Shown piece by piece: positions 32,911-41,972 of a stretch of 64,000 bases of DNA. Location: NCBI RefSeq assembly GCF_022899355.1, contig NZ_JALJCK010000013.1, positions 62,001 to 126,000 of the forward strand, read 5' to 3'. Origin of the DNA: Shinella yambaruensis. GTDB taxonomy: Bacteria; Pseudomonadota; Alphaproteobacteria; Rhizobiales; Rhizobiaceae. The first letter of the stretch is position 1. Every line of letters starts with the position of its first letter. Under the pieces are notes generated by a model, which had not been told where the DNA came from, ran no database searches, and saw nothing but the letters and a program-made list of their open reading frames with translations. A program made the translations under genes and the position numbers.

Positions 32911-34395
32911 CTAGTATTTCACCCACACGGTTTTGAGCGCGCAGTACTTGTCGAAGCTGTGAATGGAGAGGTCGCGGCCGAAACCGGACTGCTTCATGCC
33001 GCCGAAGGGCGTCATGGCCGAGAGCGCGTCGACGGTGTTGACCGAGACCGTCCCGGCTTGCAGCCTGTCGGAAACCGAGAGCGCGCGGGAAAGGTCGCGC
33101 GTCCAGACGGAGGCGGCAAGGCCGTATTCGCTGTCATTGGCGATGCGCAGGGCCTCCTCGTCGCCGTCGAAGGGCGTGATGGCGAGCACGGGACCGAAAA
33201 TCTCCTCCCGCGCGATGCGGGCATCCGGCGGCACCTCGTTGAAGATGGTCGGCTGGACGTAGCAGTCCGAGCCGTCGCGCGTCTCGCGTTCGCCGCCATG
33301 GGCAAGGCGGCCTTCCTTGCGGCCGATGTCGATATAGCCTGCCACGCGGTCGGCATGGCTCTTCTCGACCAGCGGTCCCATGCGGGTGGCGGGATCCAGT
33401 GGGTCGCCGAGCGGCCAGGCGGCGGTGGCGGCGATCAGTTTCTGCGTGAACTCTTCCTGCACGGAGCGGTGCACCAGCAGGCGGGAATTGGCGGAGCAGA
33501 CCTCGCCGGAATTGAACAGGATGCCGAAGGCCGCCATCTTGGCCGCCTTGTCGAGATCGGCATCGGCGAAGACGAGGTTCGGCGACTTGCCGCCGGTCTC
33601 CGGCCAGACCTGCTTCATGTTGCTTTCCCCGGCATAGGTCATGAAGAGCTTGCCGACCTTGGTCGAGCCGGTGAAGACCAGCGCGTCGACATCCGCATGC
33701 AGGCCGAGAGCGCGGCCGGCATCCTCGCCGAGGCCGGGCACGACGTTGAGCACGCCGTCCGGCAGGCCGGCCTCGGAGGCAAGCTCGGCCAGCATCAGGG
33801 CGGAGAGCGGCGATTGTTCGGCCGGCTTCAGTACGACGGAGTTTCCGGTGGCGAGCGCCGGGGCGAGCTTCCAGGTCGCCATGTCCAGCGGGAAGTTCCA
33901 CGGCACGACCGCACCGATGACGCCGAGCGGCACGCGGCGGATCAGCGCGAGATCGCCCTGGCCGGTGGGCGCGATCTCGTCATAGAGCTTGTCGATCGCC
34001 TCGGCGTGCCACTGGAAGAAATGCGCCGCGCCGGGCGCGTCGATGGTGGAGCTGTCGCTGATCGGCTTGCCCATGTCGAGCGTGTCGAGCAGAGCGAGTT
34101 CCGGCACGTTCTGTCGGATGAGCGCGGCGAGGCGCAGCAGCACCTCCTTGCGTTCGGCCGGCGATTTGCCGGACCAGCGGCCATCGTTGAAGGCACGGCG
34201 GGCGGCGGCGACGGCGGCATCGATATCCTCGGCCGTGCCGCGGGCGACGGCGGTGAGGACCTGCCCGTTGGCGGGGTTCACGGTTTCGAACCGCCCGCCC
34301 TTGGCCGCCTCGCGAAAGCCGCCGTCGATATAGAGGCGGTTTCGCAATGTGAGGCTAGCGGCGCGCGTGCGCCAGTCGGAAGTCGTGGTGGTCAT
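32911..34395 (-). CDS. NAD(P)-dependent aldehyde dehydrogenase (PuuC-like)
   Basis: A 494-aa ALDH with PWNFPLDMATWKLAPALATGNSVVLKPAE (cofactor and oxyanion Asn), the general-base Glu in PETGGKSPN, the catalytic Cys in FNSGEVCSANSR and C-terminal EEIFGPV and PFGGMKQSGFGRD. It resembles PuuC/gamma-aminobutyraldehyde-type enzymes that oxidise amine-derived aldehydes. It would convert the aldehyde made by the amine dehydrogenase (for histamine, imidazole-4-acetaldehyde to imidazole-4-acetate). ATG 34395 overlaps the LysR stop by 4 bp. Confidence 0.87.
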   Translation of the reverse strand: MTTTTSDWRTRAASLTLRNRLYIDGGFREAAKGGRFETVNPANGQVLTAVARGTAEDIDAAVAAARRAFNDGRWSGKSPAERKEVLLRLAALIRQNVPELALLDTLDMGKPISDSSTIDAPGAAHFFQWHAEAIDKLYDEIAPTGQGDLALIRRVPLGVIGAVVPWNFPLDMATWKLAPALATGNSVVLKPAEQSPLSALMLAELASEAGLPDGVLNVVPGLGEDAGRALGLHADVDALVFTGSTKVGKLFMTYAGESNMKQVWPETGGKSPNLVFADADLDKAAKMAAFGILFNSGEVCSANSRLLVHRSVQEEFTQKLIAATAAWPLGDPLDPATRMGPLVEKSHADRVAGYIDIGRKEGRLAHGGERETRDGSDCYVQPTIFNEVPPDARIAREEIFGPVLAITPFDGDEEALRIANDSEYGLAASVWTRDLSRALSVSDRLQAGTVSVNTVDALSAMTPFGGMKQSGFGRDLSIHSFDKYCALKTVWVKY

Positions 34396-35351
34396 GAAGT
34401 GCCTTTCTCCTCCTGGGTATCGTCGGCGCAAACCGGCAGGTCCATGCCCATGCCGCGGATCCTCTCGCTGCAGAAATCGATGAAACGCCGGACGGTGAGC
34501 GCCGGGCTTGCGCCGCGCATGGCGATGATGCCCATGCGCATGGGGCGCAGGTTGCCGGCAAGCGAGACGAAATTCAACCTGCCGCCATCCAGCGCATAGG
34601 TGGAGACCGGCCGGATGTTGGCGATCGAATAGCCGAAGCGGTTGGCGACCATCGCCCGCATGACGGACATGTCGCGGGTGCGCTCGACGATATGCGGCGC
34701 AAGGCCGGCCTCGCGGAAGAGCGAGAGGAAATAGGCCGATGAGTAGGGCAGGTCGAGCAGGATCATCGGGTGGGCGGCAAGCTCCTCCACCGTCACCTCG
34801 GGGCGCCCGGCCAGCGGATGGTCCTCGTGGAGCACCGCATAGGGCGGCAGCACGGCGAGCTCGTGGAACTCCATGTCGGCCGGGATGTCGAGATCGTAGC
34901 TGAGCGCGATGTCGAAGCGCGCCATGCGCAGGCCTTCCAGGATGCGGGCATGGTCGCGCTCGTACTGGAAGAAATCGACATCGGGATAGGCATCGGAAAA
35001 GGCGCGGCGCAGCGCTGGAATGACGGCCTGCGCGAAGGTGACGAGACAGGCGACATGCAGCGGTCCGCGCACCTGTCCGGTCAGTTCGTTGGACAGCGCG
35101 TTGAACTTGGCGGCCTCGCCGAGGACATGCCGGGCCTGCTCGACGAAGCTCCGGCCGGCCTGCGTCAGCGACAGCCCGTGCGCATGGCGGCGCACGAAGA
35201 GCGTGATGCCGAATTCCCGCTCGAGCTGCGATATCGCTGCGGAAACCGAGGGCGCGGAGACGTTCACCCGTTCCGCGGCTTCGGTGACGGAGCCGTACTC
35301 GCCGACGGCGACGAGATATTCCAGCTGGCGGAGGGTGAAGCGCAAGACCAT
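34392..35351 (-). CDS. LysR family regulator of the amine cluster
   Basis: A 319-aa LysR protein with HTH FTLRQLEYLVAVGEYGSVTEAAERVNVSAPSVSAAISQLEREFG and a C-terminal sensor domain. It is translationally coupled to the aldehyde dehydrogenase gene downstream and transcribed in the same direction as the amine cluster. It probably activates the cluster in response to the amine or its aldehyde, using the palindrome at 32686-32704 (inference). Confidence 0.88.
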   Translation of the reverse strand: MVLRFTLRQLEYLVAVGEYGSVTEAAERVNVSAPSVSAAISQLEREFGITLFVRRHAHGLSLTQAGRSFVEQARHVLGEAAKFNALSNELTGQVRGPLHVACLVTFAQAVIPALRRAFSDAYPDVDFFQYERDHARILEGLRMARFDIALSYDLDIPADMEFHELAVLPPYAVLHEDHPLAGRPEVTVEELAAHPMILLDLPYSSAYFLSLFREAGLAPHIVERTRDMSVMRAMVANRFGYSIANIRPVSTYALDGGRLNFVSLAGNLRPMRMGIIAMRGASPALTVRRFIDFCSERIRGMGMDLPVCADDTQEEKGTS

Positions 35352-35469
35352 GTCCGGTGTCCTTGTTGTCTGTCAATTAAGGAGCAGATCGGCGCGCAGG
35401 GAAAGGGTTGTTTCGGTGCGAGGCTGGGGATAGGCCGGGGCGGAGCGGCTAAATCGCGGCCCGCCCCGG

Positions 35470-36351
35470 TCAGGATTCTCGCCAGGTGAGAAGCCACTGA
35501 TTGAACCCGGCCGCAAGGCCGGTCGGCGTGGATCCGGCCATCTCGTAGGCTCCGACGATCGGGTTGATGTTCGGGCACAGCAGGATGAGCTGGCCCTCGC
35601 GCAGCTCCCGCTCGATCAGCGAGGGGCTTGCCTGGCCGATGCCGAGGCCGGTCATGCAGGCGTCGATCGACGCTTCGTCGGTGTCGAAGGTGATGCTGCC
35701 GCCACGCGGCTGGAACGCGATATCCGCCGCCGCGCACCAGCGCCGCCATGACCACGCATCCGCCGTGTCGAGCAGGATCGGCAGATCGAGCAAGGCGCCC
35801 GGCGTCATCGTCTTCGCCGTGCCGCCGATCAGGAGCGGCGAGCAGACGGCGACCGTCCGGTCGAGCAGGAAGGCGGAGGCGAAGCGGGCTTCGTCCGCCC
35901 CGCGCCTGTAGGTCACCGTGACATCGGGAACGTCGCTGGCGCCGAGCGCGAGCGACTGGATGTTGAGGTCGACATTGGGATTTTCCTGCAGGTAGGCCCC
36001 AAGCCGCGGGATCAGCCAGCGCCGCGCCAGCGTGATGGGCGCCTGGATCACCAGGCGCACGCGATCCGGCAGCAGGGCGCGCGTGCCGTTGTCGATCGTG
36101 GCGAGGGCGGCATTCACATGGGTCAGGTACTGCCGGCCCGCATCGGTCAGCGAGATCGTGTTGTGCCCGCGATGGAAGAGCTGGACGCCCAGCGCCTCCT
36201 CCAGCGACTTGATCTGCCGGCTGATCGCGCCCGGCGTCAGGTGCAGTTCGCGCGCCGCCAGCGTGAGGCTGCCCGTGCGCGCCGCGATGGAAAAGGCGGG
36301 GAGCGTTGCCAGCGGTGGCAGTTTGGCGCGCGTGGATTGAGGATTTCTCAT
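35470..36351 (-). CDS. LysR family regulator, GcvA-like
   Basis: A 293-aa protein with PPLATLPAFSIAARTGSLTLAARELHLTPGAISRQIKSLEEALG (HTH) and a GcvA-type effector domain. ATG 36351 is preferred; a TTG at 36378 would add nine residues. The gene is isolated. It is divergent from the siderophore-type ABC operon at 36579, but its target cannot be told from sequence. GcvA-like proteins often regulate unrelated catabolic genes. Confidence 0.85.
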   Translation of the reverse strand: MRNPQSTRAKLPPLATLPAFSIAARTGSLTLAARELHLTPGAISRQIKSLEEALGVQLFHRGHNTISLTDAGRQYLTHVNAALATIDNGTRALLPDRVRLVIQAPITLARRWLIPRLGAYLQENPNVDLNIQSLALGASDVPDVTVTYRRGADEARFASAFLLDRTVAVCSPLLIGGTAKTMTPGALLDLPILLDTADAWSWRRWCAAADIAFQPRGGSITFDTDEASIDACMTGLGIGQASPSLIERELREGQLILLCPNINPIVGAYEMAGSTPTGLAAGFNQWLLTWRES

Positions 36352-36578
36352 GCCGGCGTGAGAATCTTTCGCTTGCAAATAAGTTGACCGTATCTATCCA
36401 CATTGTATCGACGCGACAAGAATTATCCGGGAAGCCCGACGTGAAGACCGACAGGCGAAATCGGTGCGACCTGAGCACGCCGGGCTTCATGCCGCGCCGC
36501 GGCGTGCATTCCGCGCAACGGCAAGCCCCGCCTGCAGCGCGCCACTGTCATCGCTGACCACATCTCAGGGAGAGAACC

Positions 36579-37553
36579 ATGTTGTCCAGTTTTGCCTTGC
36601 CGCGCAGCCGTGCCGTGCTGTTTGTCGCCTGCCTCGTCGCGCTCTCGGGTCCCGGTCTTGCCCAGGATGCCACGCAGAAGGTGACCGATGATCGCGGTGT
36701 CGAAGTCGAGGTTCCCGCCCATCCGAAACGCATCGCGTCGATCTCTTTCTTCGCCGACGACGTGGCGCTCGCGCTCGGCGTCAAGCCGGTGGCCAGCACC
36801 TACATGGTGGCCGGCCGCCCGCCGGAATTCCTGCTCGGCCTCACCGGCGACATGACGCAGATCGGCCAGCGCGCCAAGCCGAACCTCGAGCTTCTCTCGG
36901 AAGCGAAGCCGGACCTCATCGTCGCGATCCGCCGCTACACCGTCGGCAACGCACCGCAGCTCGAGAAGATCGCGCCCTATGTCGCCTGGAACATGGAGCT
37001 GCTCGACGGCAGCGACAAGGAAATCGAGGCGCTGGCCAAGATCCTCGGCAAGCCCGAGCGCGGCGTCGAGCTGAACAGGGATTTTCGCGCGCATCTTGCC
37101 GAGGTCGCGGCCAAGGCGCCGAAGGACACGCATCCCCGTTACGCCATCATGTGGGGCGGCGAGGTGCCGTTCGCCTTCCATGACGAGAACACCTCCGCCT
37201 CGATCGTGAACGCCATCGGCGGCGAGAACATCGCCGGCGCCATGACGCCGGGCGGCGAGTTCGGCATCGATCTCAGCCTCGAAACGATGCTCGAGAAGGA
37301 TCCGGAAGTGCTCTTCATCTATGACTACGGTCCGGATCGCCCGCACGAGAGCAACCCGATCTGGAAGGAACTGACGGCGGTCAAGAACAACCGGGTCTTC
37401 TATGTCGGCGACCAATGGGTGGAGACCAACGGCCCGATCGCCCGCGAGATCGTGCTGCGCGAGGCAGCCCACTACCTCTATCCCGATATCTTTCCCAAGG
37501 TCGACGTGAAGGCGGAAGCGGCCAAGATCATCCCGGCGGAACTCCAGAAGTAA
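36579..37553 (+). CDS. Iron-siderophore ABC transporter substrate-binding protein (FecB/FepB-like)
   Basis: A 324-aa protein with an N-terminal signal peptide ending near SGPGLAQ (about 30). The class-III periplasmic binding pattern is clear: KVTDDRGVEVEVPAHPKRIASISFFADDVALALG, then GQRAKPNLELLSEAKPDLIV. It lies 4-20 bp before two FecCD-type permeases and an ATPase. The heterodimeric permease pair argues for a ferric siderophore rather than B12, whose transporter here uses one BtuC. No lipobox is seen. The 227-bp upstream gap shows no iron-regulator site I can name with confidence. Confidence 0.85.
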   Translation: MLSSFALPRSRAVLFVACLVALSGPGLAQDATQKVTDDRGVEVEVPAHPKRIASISFFADDVALALGVKPVASTYMVAGRPPEFLLGLTGDMTQIGQRAKPNLELLSEAKPDLIVAIRRYTVGNAPQLEKIAPYVAWNMELLDGSDKEIEALAKILGKPERGVELNRDFRAHLAEVAAKAPKDTHPRYAIMWGGEVPFAFHDENTSASIVNAIGGENIAGAMTPGGEFGIDLSLETMLEKDPEVLFIYDYGPDRPHESNPIWKELTAVKNNRVFYVGDQWVETNGPIAREIVLREAAHYLYPDIFPKVDVKAEAAKIIPAELQK

Positions 37554-37572
37554 GCGGTTGGCCGCGACGACG

Positions 37573-38577
37573 ATGGACGCACGGAAATCCTCGATAGCCA
37601 TCGGCCTCATCGTCGTCGCGACCCTGCTCGTCATCGCGGCCGGGCTGATGCCCGGCGCAAGAACGCTCTCCTTCGACGCCGTCCTGCGGGCGCTCTTCAG
37701 TCCGGATGGCAAGATCGAATCGATCCTCGTCTGGACCCTCCGGCTGCCGCGCAGCCTTGCCGCCGCGACGGCGGGGGCGGGGCTTGCCGTGTCCGGCTAT
37801 CTCCTCCAGTCGCTCACCCGCAACCCGCTTGCCGATCCCGGCATCACCGGCGTCACCGCCGGGGCGATCGCGCCGATCGTCACCTGCTTCGTCTTCCTGC
37901 CCTCTGTTTCCGGGCTCTACTATCCGTTCGTCGGCCTCGCCGGCGGTCTTGCGGCGGCGTCGGTGACGTTCTGGGTGGCGCGTGGCGGCAAAGGCCATCC
38001 GCTTCATCTCGCGCTCGGCGGCGTCAGCGTCTCGCTCTTTCTCGGCGCGATCACGATCTACGTGCTGCTTTTCGCCGGTCCGCAGTCGACCGCGCTGTTG
38101 TTCTGGCTGGCGGGGGGCTTTGCGGGCCGGACCTGGGTGAACCTCATCCAGATGCTTCCATGGGTGCTGGTCGGGGTGTCGGGCGCCTTGATCCTCCATC
38201 GGGTACTCGCCATGTTCTGCCTCGACGATCATTCCGCCGCGGCGATGGGGGTGCAGCTCACTCTATGGAAACCGGTCCTGCTCCTGCTCGGCATATGCCC
38301 CGTGGCGGGCGTTGCGCCCGTCGCCGGGCCTGTCGCCTTCGTCGGCCTGGCCGCGCCGCATATCGCCCGTTTGTTGAAACCGTGCGGCACTGTCTGGGAG
38401 ATCGGCCTTACCGCCGCGCTCGGCGCTCTGATCGTGACGTCGGCGGACCTCGTCGCGCGAACCATCGCCATTCCCAAGGAACTGCCGGTCGGCATCGTCA
38501 CCGCGCTCATCGGCGGGCCGCTCTTCGTCTATCTCATCCAGCGGGGCCGGCTCGATTTCAAGGGGGAGGGCGCATGA
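37573..38577 (+). CDS. FecCD-family permease, siderophore ABC transporter
   Basis: A 334-aa permease with about 8-10 TM segments and FecCD motifs: LRLPRSLAAATAGAGLAVSGYLLQSLTRNPLADPGITGVTAGA (in pieces), GPVAFVGLAAPHIARLL and PKELPVGIVTALIGGPLFVYLI. ATG 37573 is used; TTG 37558, closer to the upstream stop, is an alternative giving five more residues. It pairs with the permease at 38574-39608. Its stop overlaps that start by 4 bp. Confidence 0.88.
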   Translation: MDARKSSIAIGLIVVATLLVIAAGLMPGARTLSFDAVLRALFSPDGKIESILVWTLRLPRSLAAATAGAGLAVSGYLLQSLTRNPLADPGITGVTAGAIAPIVTCFVFLPSVSGLYYPFVGLAGGLAAASVTFWVARGGKGHPLHLALGGVSVSLFLGAITIYVLLFAGPQSTALLFWLAGGFAGRTWVNLIQMLPWVLVGVSGALILHRVLAMFCLDDHSAAAMGVQLTLWKPVLLLLGICPVAGVAPVAGPVAFVGLAAPHIARLLKPCGTVWEIGLTAALGALIVTSADLVARTIAIPKELPVGIVTALIGGPLFVYLIQRGRLDFKGEGA

Positions 38578-39608
38578 GCGCGAACGCCCCGGCCATCGGC
38601 CAGCCGAGCCGCTGGATCCTGCCCGCCGCCCTGGCGCTCGTCCTCATCTCCTTCGTGGCGGCCGTTTTTCTCGGCATCGTCGATATCCCCGCCCGGGACG
38701 TCCTGTCGGCGCTGACCGGGACCGGGTCGACGGAAGCCCGGTCGATCATCCTCGATATCCGGCTGCCGCGGATCGTGACGGGCATTCTCGCCGGGATGCA
38801 GTTCGCCCTGGCGGGTCTCCTGCTCCAGACGATCACGCGCAACCCGCTCGCCGATCCCTCGCTGATGGGCGTCTCGCAGGGCGCAACCCTGACGGTGACG
38901 CTGTTCCTCCTGTTCACGGTCTATCTTGCCAATCCGGATTCCTATTCTGTGAACGAACTGCCGATCGCCTGGCTCCCGCCCGCCGGCATGATCGGCGGCA
39001 TGGCCGCGGGCGGCATCATCTACCTGCTCGCCTTCCGCCTCGACCTCAGCCCGCTGCGGATCACGCTCTGCGGCATCGCCATCGGCGCGGTGCTGCACGC
39101 CATCGCCATCGGGCTCATCGCGGGGTGGGGCTCGGCGCGCATCGAGATCATTCTCGAATGGCTCTCCGGCAGCCTCTATGCACGCACCTGGGATCATGCG
39201 CTCTTCCTGCTGCCGTTCACGGTCGCGGGGCTTGGCATGCTTCCGCTGATCTATCGGCCGCTCAACCTGCTCCGGTTCGATGCGGCCGTCGCCCGTTCCT
39301 TCGGGCTTTCCTATAGACGGCAGTTCTCGCTCGTCCTGCTCGTCTCCTGCGCGCTCGCGGCCAGCGCCGTGGGTGCCGTCGGGCCGATCGTCTTCGTCGG
39401 CCTGATCGTCCCGCATCTGGCGCGGTTCCTCGCGGGGCGGCATTTCCCGTTGGTCCTTCCGCTCACCATCGTCCTCGGCGCCGTCATCGTCACGCTGGGC
39501 GATCTGGTCGGCAGGCTGGCCGGCGGACCGGAGGAGGTCCCGATCGGCGTCGTCACTGCCCTCATGGGCGTTCCCGTCATGCTCGCGCTTCTGCGCAGGG
39601 TTCCGTGA
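38574..39608 (+). CDS. FecCD-family permease, second subunit
   Basis: A 344-aa permease with DIRLPRIVTGILAGMQFALAG, LLQTITRNPLADPSLMGVSQGA, GPIVFVGLIVPHLARFL and EEVPIGVVTALMGVPVMLAL, the conserved FecCD segments. It starts in the stop codon of the first permease. The larger open frame to 38160 is spurious. It forms the heterodimeric channel of the siderophore importer. Confidence 0.88.
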   Translation: MSANAPAIGQPSRWILPAALALVLISFVAAVFLGIVDIPARDVLSALTGTGSTEARSIILDIRLPRIVTGILAGMQFALAGLLLQTITRNPLADPSLMGVSQGATLTVTLFLLFTVYLANPDSYSVNELPIAWLPPAGMIGGMAAGGIIYLLAFRLDLSPLRITLCGIAIGAVLHAIAIGLIAGWGSARIEIILEWLSGSLYARTWDHALFLLPFTVAGLGMLPLIYRPLNLLRFDAAVARSFGLSYRRQFSLVLLVSCALAASAVGAVGPIVFVGLIVPHLARFLAGRHFPLVLPLTIVLGAVIVTLGDLVGRLAGGPEEVPIGVVTALMGVPVMLALLRRVP

Positions 39609-39616
39609 GATCGCTA

Positions 39617-40414
39617 ATGCCGCTCACCTGTTCGCACCTGTCGGTTTCCTATGGTCGCCGAAGGGCATTGTCCGGCTTTTCCCTTTCCATGGAAAAGGGG
39701 GAAATCCGCGCCCTCATCGGCCCGAACGGGTCGGGCAAGAGCACTGCGCTGCAGGCCCTGGCCGGCCTGATCGCCTCGTCGGAAGGTCGAGCCGAGATCG
39801 AGGGCGTATCGGTCGCCTCGATGTCGCGGCGCGCGATTGCGAAGAAACTCGCCTTCCTGCCGCAGCAGCCCGTCGCCCCGGACGAGATGACGGTGGCCCA
39901 GCTCGTGCGCCAGGGCCGCTTTCCCCATGTCGGCCTGTTCCGGTCCTATGGCCGGAAGGACGAGGAGGCGATCGCATGGGCGCTCGAAAGCACGGGTCTG
40001 ACGGGCCTTGCCGGCCGAACGCTCCAGGAGCTCTCCGGCGGCGAACGCCAGCGCGCCTGGATCTCGGCGGCCCTGGCGCAGGAGGCCGCGATCCTGCTCC
40101 TGGACGAACCGACATCCTTCCTCGATATCGGCTACCAGGTGGAGGTGCTGGACCTCGTCCACCGCCTGAGCCGCGAGCGCGGCGTGACGATCGTCATGGC
40201 GATCCACGACATCAACCAGGCGATCGCCGTCAGCGACCGCATCTCGCTTCTGGAGAAGGGCGAGCTGCGGTTCGACGGCGCGCCGAAAGCGCTCTCCGAA
40301 AGCGGCCTCGTCGAAAAGACCTTCCGGGTGAAGGGCACGTTCGTCGAGGTCGCCCCCGGCAAGCCGCCCCATTTCGACGTCGAGCTTACGAAGCTGAACC
40401 GCTCAGGCCCTTGA
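39617..40414 (+). CDS. Siderophore ABC transporter ATP-binding protein (FecE/FepC-like)
   Basis: A 265-aa ATPase with Walker A IGPNGSGKST (about 35-44), Q-loop FLPQQP, signature LSGGERQRA, Walker B ILLLDEPTSFLD and switch His in MAIHDINQA. ATG 39617 is chosen; a GTG at 39605 overlapping the permease stop would add four residues. The last 29 bp overlap the convergent methyltransferase gene. Confidence 0.88.
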   Translation: MPLTCSHLSVSYGRRRALSGFSLSMEKGEIRALIGPNGSGKSTALQALAGLIASSEGRAEIEGVSVASMSRRAIAKKLAFLPQQPVAPDEMTVAQLVRQGRFPHVGLFRSYGRKDEEAIAWALESTGLTGLAGRTLQELSGGERQRAWISAALAQEAAILLLDEPTSFLDIGYQVEVLDLVHRLSRERGVTIVMAIHDINQAIAVSDRISLLEKGELRFDGAPKALSESGLVEKTFRVKGTFVEVAPGKPPHFDVELTKLNRSGP

Positions 40415-41084
40415 CGAGGCGGAAGACGATCTTCGTTTGCGTGTAGTAGTCGAGGGCGTCGGCGAAGTCGGGCGTCCAGCCGTCGGCGATGAAGGGGATG
40501 AAGCCGTCAAACTCCAGCTTGCGGCCGGAAACCTCGAAGCCGGCGCGGGTAAAGGCCCTGGCATAGTCGGTGATCGACCGATCCTGGACGACCGTGTTCG
40601 TGCGCTTGGCCACCAGATCGCGCCACTTCGGCCAGAGCGGGTTGTCGGTGTGGCAGCCCGTGACGGCGTAGTAGACGCCGCCCGGCTTCAGCGCCTTGAA
40701 GATATCGGCGGCATGGGCATCGATGTCCTCGATGAGATAGATCACCTCGTGGCTGATCGCGAGATCGAATTCCTCGACCCAGTCCTCGAGCGTTCCGCCC
40801 ACGGCATGCTGGACGGGAATGTTGCCCTTGAAGGCCTCGGCCTTGGCGATCGACTGTTCGGCGATATCGATGCCGAGGGCCTTGCGGAAGGGACGGATCG
40901 CATAGAGGTGCCGCAGCAGGCCCCCCTGGTTGCAGCCGAAATCGAGCACGCTTTTCGCGCTGAGGTCCCGTTCGACGATCAGGTCGATGAGGTGCCGCCA
41001 GATCGGCGCATGGCCATCCGACATCCGGTCTTCCGCATCCGGGTCGACATACCAGGTGGTGATGGTCTTGCTGTCCTGGCTCAT
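40386..41084 (-). CDS. Class I SAM-dependent methyltransferase
   Basis: A 232-aa protein with motif I VLDFGCNQGGLLRHL (about 46-60), acidic motif II LGIDIAEQSI and post-motifs EEFDLAISHEVIYLIED and ALKPGGVYYAVTG. These define a class I methyltransferase of the ubiquinone/menaquinone-like or small-molecule type. It is convergent with the siderophore ATPase (29-bp 3' overlap) and downstream of the peptide-type ABC genes. The substrate is unknown; a link to either transporter is unproven. Confidence 0.82.
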   Translation of the reverse strand: MSQDSKTITTWYVDPDAEDRMSDGHAPIWRHLIDLIVERDLSAKSVLDFGCNQGGLLRHLYAIRPFRKALGIDIAEQSIAKAEAFKGNIPVQHAVGGTLEDWVEEFDLAISHEVIYLIEDIDAHAADIFKALKPGGVYYAVTGCHTDNPLWPKWRDLVAKRTNTVVQDRSITDYARAFTRAGFEVSGRKLEFDGFIPFIADGWTPDFADALDYYTQTKIVFRLVKGLSGSAS

Positions 41085-41210
41085 GGCCGCCTCCGATGCG
41101 ATTCTGTTTTGACCAGTTTCTTACGGGACGCGGCCGTGCACAAACGCGTGAGGCGCGTTTTGCGACATGGCTGGTGGATAACCGGCTTTTTCGTCGGTCA
41201 TCGTATGGAT

Positions 41211-41972
41211 CTAGTCAGGATCGTCGAACACGGCGTTCAGCACGGCCACGGTGCCCGCGATCGCGATGCCCGGCCAGATCATCAGCGCGGGATGGTCGAA
41301 GATGAAGACGCGGTACTCAAAGAGCATGGAGCCCCAGTCGGGCTTGGACGGATCGGCACCGAGGCCGATGAAGGCGAGCGAGGCATAGGCGACGACGGCA
41401 AGGCCCGCCTGATTGCCGACATGGGAGAACATCAGCGGCAGGGTGTTGGGCAGGAGGTGCCGGGCGATCATGCGTCCCGGCGGCACGCCGAGCGCCCTTG
41501 CCGCCAGAATGAACGGCTGGCTGATCACCCGCCGGCTCAGCGCGTGGGCGAACAGGGCGTGGGGACCGATGCCGGCGAGGCCGAGCGCCAGCCCGGCGCT
41601 CAAGGGCGTGAGGCCGAAGATCGCTGCGGCGGTGAGCGCGATGATCAGGGTCGGCACGGTGATGAAGAATTCGCAGCAGCGCAGCAGCACGCTTTCCCGC
41701 CAGCCGCCGAGCACGGCGGCGGCCGTACCGAGCAGCGTGCCCGCAGTAAAGCCGATGAAGCCGACCGAAAGCAGGACGCAGGCCGTGCGCCAGCCGCCCG
41801 CCAGAATGCGGGAGAGGAGGTCGCGGCCGAGATGGTCGGTGCCCAGCGGATGGCTGGCGGTCATGCCGGAATGGCGCGCCAGGATGTCCACCGCGTCCGG
41901 ATCGTGCGGCTGCCAGAGACCGCCGAGGAGGAGAAAGACGGCCAATGCCGTAAGCGCGAACGTGCGGACCAT
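41211..41972 (-). CDS. Peptide/nickel-type ABC transporter permease (DppC-like)
   Basis: A 253-aa permease with about five to six TM segments and the conserved region HPLGTDHLGRDLLSRILAGGWRTA and RALGVPPGRMIARHLLPN (EAA loop) typical of DppC/OppC/NikC. Its start overlaps the stop of the DppB-like permease by 1 bp. It is the last gene of the operon started by the leftward B12 riboswitch RS1. No ATP-binding gene follows; the next gene in this direction is a methyltransferase. Confidence 0.85.
   Translation of the reverse strand: MVRTFALTALAVFLLLGGLWQPHDPDAVDILARHSGMTASHPLGTDHLGRDLLSRILAGGWRTACVLLSVGFIGFTAGTLLGTAAAVLGGWRESVLLRCCEFFITVPTLIIALTAAAIFGLTPLSAGLALGLAGIGPHALFAHALSRRVISQPFILAARALGVPPGRMIARHLLPNTLPLMFSHVGNQAGLAVVAYASLAFIGLGADPSKPDWGSMLFEYRVFIFDHPALMIWPGIAIAGTVAVLNAVFDDPD

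Noticed and set aside
32911-35376. 821-aa open frame appearing to fuse a regulator with aldehyde dehydrogenase
   Set aside because: The first 327 residues are an out-of-frame shadow of the LysR gene; aldehyde dehydrogenase starts at 34395.
36379-36578. RirA/Irr/Fur box before the siderophore transporter
   Set aside because: No convincing TGA-N9-TCA or Fur-like palindrome was found, so iron control could not be supported from sequence.
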